In this document: positions 44,586-55,400 of the stretch, piece by piece | Position numbering within the stretch: position 1 is the stretch's first letter | Layout: each line of letters opens with the position of its first letter | Assembly: GCF_036669915.1 (NCBI RefSeq) | Contig: NC_089319.1 | Coordinates: 16,988,012 to 17,052,011, forward strand | Length of the DNA stretch: 64,000 nucleotides | Direction of reading: 5' to 3' | Source of the DNA: Pocillopora verrucosa | Taxonomy: Eukaryota; Cnidaria; Anthozoa; Scleractinia; Pocilloporidae | The notes under the pieces: generated by a model | The model's input: the letters and a program-made list of their open reading frames with translations, nothing else | Told to the model about the DNA's origin: nothing | Database searches by the model: none | Translations under genes and position numbers: made by a program

Positions 44586-47500
44586 CTACAGATTTATTTT
44601 GTAGACGAACACTGCCTTTTTTCCAGTCCCAATGCCTTTGCCGTAACAGCTGTTGCATTTGCGAGATTTCCTAGCGCTGTTGAAATAACCTTCCTCTTTG
44701 CCGCTTTGGGTTGTAACACAATGTTTAAAGTTCAAGATACCAAAAATTTCCACATGATCTTCGGCATTTTGTCGGCACTCCTTGTATATGGCCAAAATAT
44801 CTGGGAGCTTCTTCACGATTTTGCCTCCAACTGTATGATAAACCACAGGAAGAAGACGATCTTTCTTGGAGGTTTGCTCAATGAAGCACCCCATTGGTTC
44901 TGTTGAGTCATCTGGATCTAAACCTTAAGAACATATTTCATCAGTCAAATATATTTGTCTCTTTACTTTGCTAGAATTGTGGGCCACGTACAGACTGTTA
45001 TTTGCCTTAACTCTTCAAGGATGAAAATAAGAAACAGACCAGTGTCACCAGTGATCGAGCGAAAGAGGGCGACAAGATGGTCTCTAATTCTGTTAGATAC
45101 AACATTTATCAAGGTCACGTGTGAAATAATGCATCATAGGGGGGGAGGGGAGGGATGACCTTGGGGGAACAGAATGCATTTGGGTTTCGGGTGGTCGACA
45201 AAGAAGATTCTAGTCCAATAACACAGTAGTTTTATTCGAGATGGCGTCACCCACATGGCATAAAGTCGTCCAACGTGCATTCGCGTGTATGTGCACCAAA
45301 CACTAATAATGTTGCAATTGTATTCAGTATAGCTATTAAATATTCGATTAAATAACTATCTGTTTGCTTGGGCTCTAACGTGTGGCTCGTCGTTGTTTTT
45401 ATGGAATAAAAAGTTGAAAGATCTCCTTGTGAGCTTTTTTGAAAAACTATATAGCCTTCAGCACGGCTCTGCGGTATTGCCCTTGGCATTCTTATGGCGA
45501 TGCTCGCGAGATTGAAGATCAAACTTAAGCGTGGCCTTAAGCTTTGAATTTATACTAAAATATTTAACGAGCTTGGTGGCGAGTTTACATGTGGCGACTT
45601 GGTGGTGGCGAGATTGCCTTGGTGGCGAGCTCATTGATTGCGAGTCTTCCTTTGCTTGCAGTATTTCATTAACTTGTTTATTGTCATTTGCATGGCTAAC
45701 CTGCATCACTGTAGAGCTCTACTTTACCACAAGGACGGGATTTCTTTTCTTCGCTCCAAAAACACATGAGCAAATGGAATCTAAAGAAACGAGCTGTGAC
45801 TGGAGGAGTGATGAGTGCCTTATAGTTTGCATCAAACTCCTGAAGATTAGAATAAAACACAGCTTGAAACCAATGCCCGTACACACTTAGCGCCGAAATG
45901 CGACAAAATGCATTTTACTGGTGATCAGTCGTTCTTTGTTCTAGGAAGCGCAGTCGTATAGAAGACCGAACATCGAATTGTTTTGGCAGCCGCACTGTCG
46001 CGCAACTTCCAAAACAATTCGATGCGACACTGTTCATCGCGATCATCACACAAATGTAAACACGTTTGAATTTTTGCGTCGTGTTTCCGGGACAAATTTC
46101 TATGGCAAAGACTAAGTTTTTTATCCTTTTTTATCCTAAGTTATATTGTCACACAGATAGAATTGTTGTTGCGATTTGACCCCGAATCTCAGAGACTTGT
46201 CGTCCCTAGTTTGTATTGGCATTAAATCCCTGGGACTGCGTTTTAGATGCGTGTGTATTGGCACATGCTATCGATTTGTAAGAGAGACGGTAAGTTATTA
46301 TGCACTTCATATGACACGCGTCCTGCATACATGGGGACTCAGAATTTTTATTTGTCCCATGCTCGTGACAAGACGAAAAACATCTTTCTCTATTTCTTTA
46401 CCGAGCTCAAAACTTACCATCTCTCTTATTCTACTTACAAACACGGCGCTATCGACATTGCTGATCCTAGCAGTATGCAGGACGCGTGTCATATGAACTT
46501 CGTAATAGACCACGCTCACCGTGGAGTCTCTACGGGTTACTGGTAGAGCATCGGAGCGCGGATTCCGAAGGTTCGATTCCTCGTGGGAACTTAGAATTTT
46601 TCTTTGTCCCACGCTCGTGACAAGGCGAAAAACATATTTCTCTATACTATCGATTATTGGTAAAACTTCGTGTCCTGGTTGTCTAACGAACTAGCTTGTC
46701 TGTCAGCAAATAGCAAATTGAGAAAAAACTGGGTTTCTGCTATAAACGCGATTTTGCATCCAGTTTTTATGACTAAGGATGTATTAAACGTCGACAGATT
46801 ACAGTGACGAGCTGAATCGAAGTAGAAAATGAAAAGTTGTTGAGCAAGGGAAGGGTCCAACGAGTCTAAACATTTTCTCAATCTGTCTACGCGATTTCTC
46901 GTTCATAACTGCTCCAAAAAACCTTTACCTCCATATAATAGTGAGTAGTATCATTTGTAGACAACTTCTTCCAATTTTTTTTGTCGATGGAATACTCGCC
47001 AGAATAAGTCATCAAGTTCTCATCTTTAGACTCCACCGTACAAATTGATCGCGGGCATCCCAAGTCCACTAGGACGTACTCTTTCGCATAGTCAGCTTCT
47101 AGGGGTGGGCGTTCTGCCGGGCACCAGGGCGTGCCCGGAGTGAAACGGAGATTAAACGCGTCCTCCTTCAATGAAGTGGCAGAAAAACGCCTTTTGGGAA
47201 GATTTTGAATAAGAGGAATGTTACACCCTAGAGGTTGTAGAGAAGACATATTAAAGAAAAATTGAGAAAAATAACCACTTATGTCTTTTGGAATCGTGGA
47301 TTGTCATGCATTTGTGGACAACTTTTCATAGATTCGAAATCATTCCCTATCGTTGAAAGTAACCCACCGTAAAGACAATGAAAAGTTCGAAGTATATTTT
47401 TAAGCCATATTTCATTTGATTTTAAATACAGATTAAGGGTTACAGCAGCACAGATTAAAAAAAAAAATACTGCAAATATAAAACGCAGAGCAGTTAACTC

Positions 47501-48273
47501 ACTTACTGATAATTATTCTACCAAAAATATTGTAACATCAAATATAGAACAAAAAACGGCTCGAGACAATTGCGATGTAAGTCGTCGATGGACGAGTTAT
47601 TCGACAGCTTTTCTCATTTGACAACAATTTTATTTTGTTAGCACACTGACACTTAGCAAATTATTACATCTAACCCAGATACACCCTGGGAAACGACGGG
47701 TTTTAATCAAAATTCGTGCATGCATTGCGGGCCTACATACGTACTCTTGATCACTCACTCATTCACTCACTCACCGACGACGGCAATATGGGTAATGTAC
47801 TTGTAGTGTACTACCCACAAAAATAATCTTTCTGCTTCAAGGTCGATATTGGGCAGAACGTGAACACCGTTAATTGAAAAAAAAAAACAACCAAAAAGGC
47901 AAATAAAACAGATATATGATTGATAAAAAAAAAACAACAACAACAACAACAACGAAAAAACTATAATAAAATAGAAAAGACTGAGAAAAAAACAAGATTC
48001 TTAAACCAAAGACACATCATGTAAAAGAGAACCGTATTGTGACAATACTTCGGATTAAACAAGGAAATAATGTAACCGTTGATATACACACAAATTTGCG
48101 AGAAGTGCTCTACTTTAATTGTACAATTCATTGTACAATTCATTCATACTAACTTAAGCATTGTAATGTTATAAGAACTGCCCATGAATCATAGGTTCAA
48201 ACAACTCACCCGCAGCAGTTAAGTAAAATTGTGACGTTGTTACCATCAAGATGAGCTTTAGTTTGAACAGCAT
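44586..48273 (-). CDS. Secreted protein with an F5/8C (discoidin) domain
   Basis: CDS complement(join(44586..44923, 45701..45839, 46929..47227, 48210..48273)), 840 nt, 279 aa, all junctions GT-AG and in phase. Exon 1 (MLFKLKLILMVTTSQFYLTA) is a signal peptide. Residues ~22-167 form a discoidin/F5-8C fold: GCNIPL start, FTPGTPWCP, EYVLVDLGC, TYSGEYSIDKKNWKKL, ITPPVTARFFRFH and RPCGKVELY. Such domains bind glycans or phospholipids outside the cell. The C-terminal ~110 residues (GLDPDDSTEPMGCF..., KHCVTT, KCNSCYGKG) are Cys/Lys-rich and I do not recognise them. Start is the first Met with a hydrophobic core directly after it. No membrane anchor is seen after the signal peptide. A SINE cluster sits in intron 2. 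Confidence 0.85.
45971..46024. repeat. Perfect 16-bp inverted repeat (hairpin)
   Basis: CATCGAATTGTTTTGG (45971-45986) and its exact reverse complement (46009-46024) are separated by a 22-nt GC-rich loop. It is in the second intron of the discoidin gene. Confidence 0.8.
46304..46499. repeat. 26-bp inverted repeat enclosing a SINE body fragment
   Basis: TTCATATGACACGCGTCCTG (then CATAC) at 46306-46330 recurs inverted at 46473-46497. A second weaker pair lies inside and outside it (GTAAGAGAGACGGTAAGTT near 46277 against AACTTACCATCTCTCTTA near 46412). A SINE body fragment (46329-46397) fills the left half. Confidence 0.7.
46518..46645 (+). mobile_element. tRNA-derived SINE copy
   Basis: GTGGAGTCTCTACGGGTTAC, GGTAGAGCATCGGAGCGCGG, a box-B-like GGTTCGATTCCTCG, then body TTTTTCTTTGTCCCACGC and TCGTGACAAGGCGAAAAACA. 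It is the same family as 29380-29850 and 46329-46397. Confidence 0.75.
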
Positions 48274-50852
48274 GATAATAAAATAAGCGACCTGCTTTAG
48301 ACAAGAGGAAATGAAGAAATAAATGGACAATATCTCCTGATAGTCCCCTTTACAGGTGTACGGATCCAAAAGCAAATCAGTTACAAGAAATGAAGACTGC
48401 TGCTCTAGAACAGTTTCAAACTGAAATATCCGCGAATTCCAGAGTGGAATTTCAAGAGCCACGTTCTAAGATACTTTACACATGTATATTCAACTGTGAA
48501 AGACATTGTGAATGTTTCTTAGTACAGATAATTTCGTCAATACCTTATCAATTGTTAAAAATCAAAATAAACATATTTAAATAGATGAACATTTATATAT
48601 ATAAATTTCAGTCGGGGGAAAAGATTTAAGCAAACCTGTTCAGTCGGATATAACTTTCTACTGTGAATTAAGTAAATTTGTCCCCCAAAGGTGCTTGTCT
48701 AATTAAAATATTACTTGCTCCCCGTGAACCCTGAGAGTTAAAATAAACTCTGAATTCATGCACATTGTACATTTACCTCTCGTAATTCCAGCAAATGTCG
48801 GCACTTTCAGTCGTTATAGCCAGCCAGAAGATTGGTTTTGGTTATAAAGACTGTACACACTGTAACTGTAGTTAAGGCAACGGCGATATCTTGGAAAAAA
48901 TTGCCATTGAGATGCACAACACATTGACAAGTTTTAAAAAGAGCTGCTATATGGTGAAATTTGCAAAACTGATGACATTGTACATCAAAAAATACATAGG
49001 AAAGGGTTAAATCTGTGTAAAGAAAATCTTCCACCCTTCCTTCTCGTGAAGAGTTTCCATAGGAAGTGTTATATGGGATGTTAATGCGTTGCATTTCATT
49101 CACCACAATCACATCGCGCTCGAACCTCAAGCGTCATTTTGCGTGGGATGTTACCTGGTTTCTGGTTTTCTTAATTCTAGTTTCTGTGACGAAGGTAATT
49201 TTAAGATACCACTATTTTTATAAATATCTGTTAATTCCTTTTCATGTTATTCATGGTGCTCGCGAAGTTATGAATACGAGAAACGAAAACTCTCACGTTT
49301 TCTTTTACAGTCAATTGCGAGAGAAAGAGACGAATATCGCGATTCGCGCTCGAGCTCATTTTAAGAAGTCTATTTCTTTATTCACTCAACCAGTAGAAGT
49401 AACAAGTGCACCATTAGTAATTTTAAAAGATTATTCAACTTTGTATTCCTGATTTCGAATGAATCAAAGAAACAATTGCTTTGTTTTTCAGCCTATAAAG
49501 GTTCCACCGCTTGAATAAGCAACCAAATATCTTAATTCCTGCGCGCACCATACGCACGATTCAAAGTTCAAAACTGATACGACAATGATCAGACAGAAAA
49601 TAACAAAATTTATTTGCTTCGTCACTGATTTTGACAATGATATTATCATAGTCTTTTATTACATATTTAGAAAGTATAAAAAGCCTTGACACGTTCAAAT
49701 CTCATTTAGTTGGATAACTTAAACATAAAAAATGCAAAAGCGTAGTGTGGTCATTTTTTTATGAAATATAGTTCGACAGAATTTCGTAATTTTGAGGTAT
49801 TAGAGATTCAAATATAAGAAAGACGGAAATCGAAAAAAAAAAAGGAAAAAAGTTGAAAAAATTAAGAATTAGACACCAACAGAATGAAAGCCAACCCTAT
49901 CTAAAAAAGCAAGTAAAAAATTAATATTTTTCTATACTAATATTCATCTATAAAATGTTGAATTCAATTTCAAATTGAAAGTTGTCGGAGGCCCCAATAC
50001 CATCATCTTTCTCAACTCTTGATTCGGAGAAAAACGTATTAAAACATTAAAACGAACTTTTGCGATATCTAATTTCTTAATAAAAACGCACTTTTCGCAA
50101 ATTAAAATGTCGCAACCATAGAGGTTCACAATAGGATAAATTTTTATTTTCCTCGTATGCATGAAACCTTGAAACGTATTCGTCAAACAGAAATAATCAA
50201 TCGGTTCTCGATTTGATGAGTGAGAAAATGTTACTTTTAAACTTGAAGATACATTTGATGATCATGTTCTGACCTCTCCTTACTGTAATCGTATATTTGT
50301 TTTGGTAATGTTAGGAGAAATACGCCGCTGATCATTGCTGCAACTTCATGATGGGTGAAATTGTACTCATAAGCCATTGTAATTTACTGAACGTTTTCTC
50401 CCTGATGTGGTCTCTTTCTTTGTTTTTTCTGGTGGGAAAGGGTCTCTGTAAACAAAGAGAAAATTTCTTCATTGAAATAAAAATTGAAAAAAGTTCACCT
50501 CGCCTACGTGAAGACCCTCGTTATTTTAAAATTAATATCATTAAACTATTATTAAAACAGTACTGCAGGACGCGCGTTTTCCACCCATGAGAAGATTCGA
50601 GACGAGTCGGGAAGAGGTTTGCTGGGGGCCTGACATGTCTAGCTAAACCCCTTGCTACTCTGCTTTTTCAATTTTCCACAATTTGATTGCAACAAAACTG
50701 CACCACATGTTTGAGAAGACACTTTACGAGGGCTTTAAAAGACAAAGGCAGTTTACGAATAGGGCAAAAAACATACACAGTGCTTTCCTTGGTTCACAAC
50801 TCCTTTCCGGCCTTGACACTTGATAAAGGAATACAAGGTTGTTGTTTGCTAC
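48274..50852. other. Intergenic between the discoidin gene and SNX29
   Basis: No gene supported. A 128-codon plus-strand ORF at 49066-49452 has no recognisable motif. The right part is probably SNX29 3' UTR. A fragment 'CTCTCCTTACTGTAAT...GTTAGGAGAAATACG' near 50275-50325 may be a remnant of a family A/B MITE. Confidence 0.4.
50540..50640 (-). repeat. Repeat copy that could supply an alternative SNX29 last exon
   Basis: On the minus strand 'CCAGCAAACCTCTTCCCGAC', 'TCGTCTCGAA' and 'GCGCGTCCTGCAGTACT' match the plus strand at 53288-53350. A splice from GTAAGT at 50856 to 50629 would be in phase and open to a TAA at 50521. Because the sequence is repetitive, I treat it as a possible exonisation only. 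Confidence 0.5.
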
Positions 50853-52367
50853 TTACGCAAAGAAAGGAAGAATTTGTTGTAGGATGTTTTTCGTGGTTTC
50901 GCTACGAAGTTCCTGGTTTGTTGTTACGTGCAAATTTACGACTCTTCTGACGTAATCCTGTAACATTCTTCTACGATCCTCCACAAACCGAGCATCCTAT
51001 ATGAAAGAAAAAAATCAAACAAAAGTTTGAATACCAGGGAGCGCTTTTCCACCGAGTGTCGTAAAAACTAAAACCAAGGAATTTACAGAGGCCAATCAGA
51101 AGATAGCAAAATTTTACTGAAGAGCCAATCAGAACTCAAAGTAAAAACAAGCAAAATCAAAAGCGCGGGAAAACGCTGGTAAACAAGTCATGATTGGTTT
51201 TCGTTTTGCAGCTGATTGGTTGAGAGAGTGGTGTGAGTTTCTGGACCAATGCAATCTCGAATCACTCCCAACATTCAATTGAAAATTTCTCCATGTGTGC
51301 TGCGATCCATTCTTTGACAGTAGCGTTTAGTTCACGAGTAGATGTGTACGTAAGTAACATAAAATAACTTTATGCCTGAAATATAGTTTGGATAGTTAAA
51401 TTGAATAGTCTAGTTCCTTTATAATCCTTTTGAGCTCCAGCACTCAAAGGGCTGTTGCAGATAATCTTGTCGCTGGTGAAAAAAGGAGAAAGGTGGAATT
51501 CACCAGATACAAAATGATAAATACAGTTACATTTACCTTGTTTCCTATCGTCTTCTTGGGTGGAAATTTGAAGCTGTCCACAACAGGAAATTTTCGACGC
51601 AGCTGCAGAAACAGGCAAAATAACAAATTAGCGAGGAAAGACAAAAATTACTCTCATTACCTCGAATGTAGTTAATTGAAAACATCCGCATACTAAGATG
51701 TACCATCAATTTATTCTCATTCCAGACAGGGAGGTCATTCACACGGTATCTCTCTCCACACCACCCCCCCCCCCCCCCCACCTTGAAGATGCAACCCAAT
51801 TTATCACACCGAATTTCATACGAGATAAAATAGCTGATTGCTTAGCCTATAACTATTCAGAAAGCCACGTCTCCACGGTCCAGGTTTGAGCCCCGACACT
51901 TTGTTCTTGAACAAGGCATGTTACAGGTTAGCACAAGAGGCTACTTAAATGAACCGGCACTTGAGCCACTTTTCTAAGGGAATTACACAGAAGATTAATT
52001 CGTACCGTTTTATGCAGTACAAAGAATTGTGAATATCTACGATAAACGTTCCATTCGTCATCTTTTATCCGCACGTAGACCTAAAAGATAAAATACAGAA
52101 ATCGGGTAAACTGGAGAAATTACATCACTAAATTATTATCAGTTTCTTAGCCTGCAGTTGTTCTGTCGTTTGATAGGTAAGTCAGTATGTAAATCCGTCA
52201 GTTAGTCCGCCAGTAAGCCATTAGTCAGTCAGTCGGTGGGACTGTATTTTCAAATGTAAGTTAGTCCGCCAGTTCGTCGCCCTCTTCGTCCCTCATTACA
52301 TTCGTCTGTCATATGGCCAGTGAGCATATTAGAAGGAAAGCTGGGAGGTTGGACAATCAGTCAGTCA

Positions 52368-52400
<33 letters not shown>

Positions 52401-55400
52401 CAAGTCAGTGAGTCGGTCAGTAAGTTAGTCAGTAAGTCAGACAGTCAGTCAGTCGGTCAGTCAGTCAGCCAGTCAGTCAGCTCATCGATTAGGTCAGTCA
52501 GTCAGTCAGTCAATTAGTCAGTCACAATTAGTCAGTCAATCAGTGAGTAAGTCATTCAATCAGTAGGTCAGTCAGTCAGCTCATCAATCTTTCAGTCAGT
52601 AGGTCAGTTAGTCAGTCAGCCAGCTCGTTAATCTGTCAGTCAGTTGGTCAGTTAGTCAGTCAGTAAAGTCAGTCGGTCAGTCAGTTAGTCAGTCAGTCAG
52701 CTCGTCAATCTGTCAGTCAGTTAGTCAGTCGGTCAGGTAAACGAACATCTTACCTGATACACGTGGTGGACATTCGATGCCCCCCCTCTGAAAAACACAG
52801 ATGGTATCCACACATTCACTAAAGGTCTGGTACCGACTGATATCACCGTAGGATCAAATTCTGAAAGGCTTGATGAGTCGTCAGGAGTTTCCAGATCTTC
52901 AGGAAGCTAGAAAAAATAAAAAAAAGCTTCGGTTTGAACGCTAGGATTAAACAATGATGTCTCTAGAGGCAGCAATTTCTTTTATTTTGACTCGTTGGTT
53001 GGCCTAGTCACCATTTGAAGAACAAACACTACTCATGAAACACACTCAAGAGAGGATGACTGTGCAAAACATTCTATCCTTCCCTCTTCCTTTTCCCGGC
53101 TGAACTAATTAGAGGCCATATTTAAAGATTTTCCTTGCGCATTGTAGCACTGGTTGAAACTAGCCTGTGAGGTGGCTCTCATTATTAGTCCTTCAGCAAG
53201 AACGTTTCCTCGCACGCAGGAAATTTTGAACAACGCAAGCCGGTGAGAGGTCTGTAAGGGGTCTGGCACTGATAATTATTAGTGCCAGATCCCCAGCAAA
53301 CCTCTTCCCGATTCGTCTCATAGCTTCCAGCAGGTGAAGAAATGCGTCCTGCAAGGGTAATAAAGAATGAGGGCCTGTTCCCAAACTAAGTTCCCCAAGG
53401 AGAATAGAGCCGATGCAGTCTAATTTCCCAGCTGCCAATTTGTTTTTGTACGTTAGCCGTCATTTCTCCCTCGTTTGGTTAGTTAACAAGTCAAAGTAAC
53501 AATGTATACATAATCATATGTTTCAGTCTCTCGGCAGTTCGCTGTCTTTTATTGTAACCATTCTCGTCACAACCTAACTAGTTCCGTTCTTAAACTCCTT
53601 ACCGGGCCTCTTAGGTTCACAAGCTCTTCTCGTAATCTCCTCACTTGATACTGGTAACGGTTCACTTGCTTGTGAAGTCGCTCGTTAAATTCTAGCAGTT
53701 CTCCATGTAAATCGGCGACCTGGAATAGAAATAACTATGGTTGGAACTCGGAGCCGAAACAAATACCTCGTGCTACGGTAACAGCTTGAATTCCGAAGCT
53801 CAAGACAGAATTTACTTCTTTTTCGCCGAATAAAACTGTACGAATGTCAAATTGGAGGAGACTACAAAATAAGAACATGGGATTGTATCGCCCCATCCCT
53901 ACCCCTCTCCCTCCTTTTGACTGTCGCTCACCCCCCTGACACAAATTTCTTTCCCCAACCTTCCACTTAAGTAAAAATCAAACACGGCAGCTATAATCTC
54001 CACGAAGAAAAAAAAAACCAGATTACACCTTCTCTTCAGGCTACTAAAGCCGCGACTGTAATGACTTACAGCTTGGCCGCGCACTTGGCGTTTTCTCACC
54101 TGAATAAGTTTCCTTTTATATTCCTCAGCCTCTTCGCTACAAAACAACAAACAAGACATAAAGGACGCTAATAACAATTTAAACAGGATGTCAGTGAACT
54201 TTTTTCTCCAGTGTCTAACGTGGCCCGGGATTTCACTGGTTTTGCTTAACAGTCTGCCCTGCGATTGGCCAAGAAACCTCGCGCCACTCTCCCAGCCAAT
54301 CAGATGCATTACTGAAACCGGTCGCTATATGGTTATTGAGGTTTTCCACGCTTGATGCCGCTTACATGAATTTACGTCAAGTTCTTATCAATTCTCTTCG
54401 TACTTCGTTTCGTTTCAACCCCATATACAGATGCACCTCACACAAGGAAGAAAAAAAACAAACCTTTGTTGAAGGTGTTCTGTGAATCTTTCTGGTGGCA
54501 AAGGAGGTAACACGTCATCTTGTCTAATTCCAGACAACGCTGTCACAGCAAAGGAAACGGAGTTATTAATATCAGGACATATACGCCTTTCACAACAATA
54601 GTTCACAAATGGAAAACTTTGGATCCCATGGTAACCAAAATGATAAAAGTCTAAGTTTGAGCGGTCGCATTCGTCAACAGTTTACCACCTGTTTAATTTT
54701 CGAGTATCAGGGCCCTTAGAGTATCAGGGCCCTTAGAGAGACAGCGAACGCGAACATATACAAAACGTACAAAATAAGAGGGAAAGGAGGAACATATAGA
54801 GAAAGTCACACCCTATAACATAACGATCTCCTTTCGCCATCAGGCCTCTCCCTGGATTCGGTAAAACAATCTCAATTTTTTTGCAAGTTTATGGCGCACA
54901 GGTCACAGGCATCGTTTCCGATGATGCGTTACCTTCGGTTGTTTCAGATGACTTGTTGCGCAGATCGCTTCTCAGCGCTTGTACAGCTCCGACGTATTTT
55001 TTCAACTGATGCTTTAGTAACTCGTTTTCTCTGCAAATAAGGTAATCAAACACTTCAGTTCATCAACAACTTTAAGAACTGTCCGAAAATGGAGGGAGGT
55101 GGCCAAATCGGCCAGAAGTAAACGAAATCGGACAGAGGTTCGTAATTGGACGGAAATGTCCGAAACCAGATAGAACCGTCCGGAAATTACGATAGTGTCC
55201 GAAGTTAGATTGAACAGTCCAAAAATGAGGGGAAATACCCAAAATCAGGCGGAATATTTAAAAACAAGACAGAACCTTCCGAAAATTACCCGGAATCGGC
55301 TAGGAGTTTCCAAGCCAATGCATTGTTTAACAAATAGAGAAGCCTTGACTGTGCTCTGTTCTGTTATAAAGCACGCAGGAAGCGGCTAGAGCACGAAAGA

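Noticed and set aside
46307-46612. 101-codon minus-strand ORF
   Set aside because: It is made of SINE sequence and inverted repeats.
49066-49452. 128-codon plus-strand ORF
   Set aside because: No motif, no homology I can recognise, AT-rich intergenic context.
52320-52517. 65-codon ORF of repeated QSVS
   Set aside because: Translation of the (GTCA)n array, no start context or splice signals.
52175-52740. Possible CRISPR-like array
   Set aside because: It is a simple tetranucleotide array without spacers, in a eukaryotic intron.
53193-53438. 81-codon minus-strand ORF
   Set aside because: It lies across a palindromic repeat inside an SNX29 intron and has no splice link to the gene.
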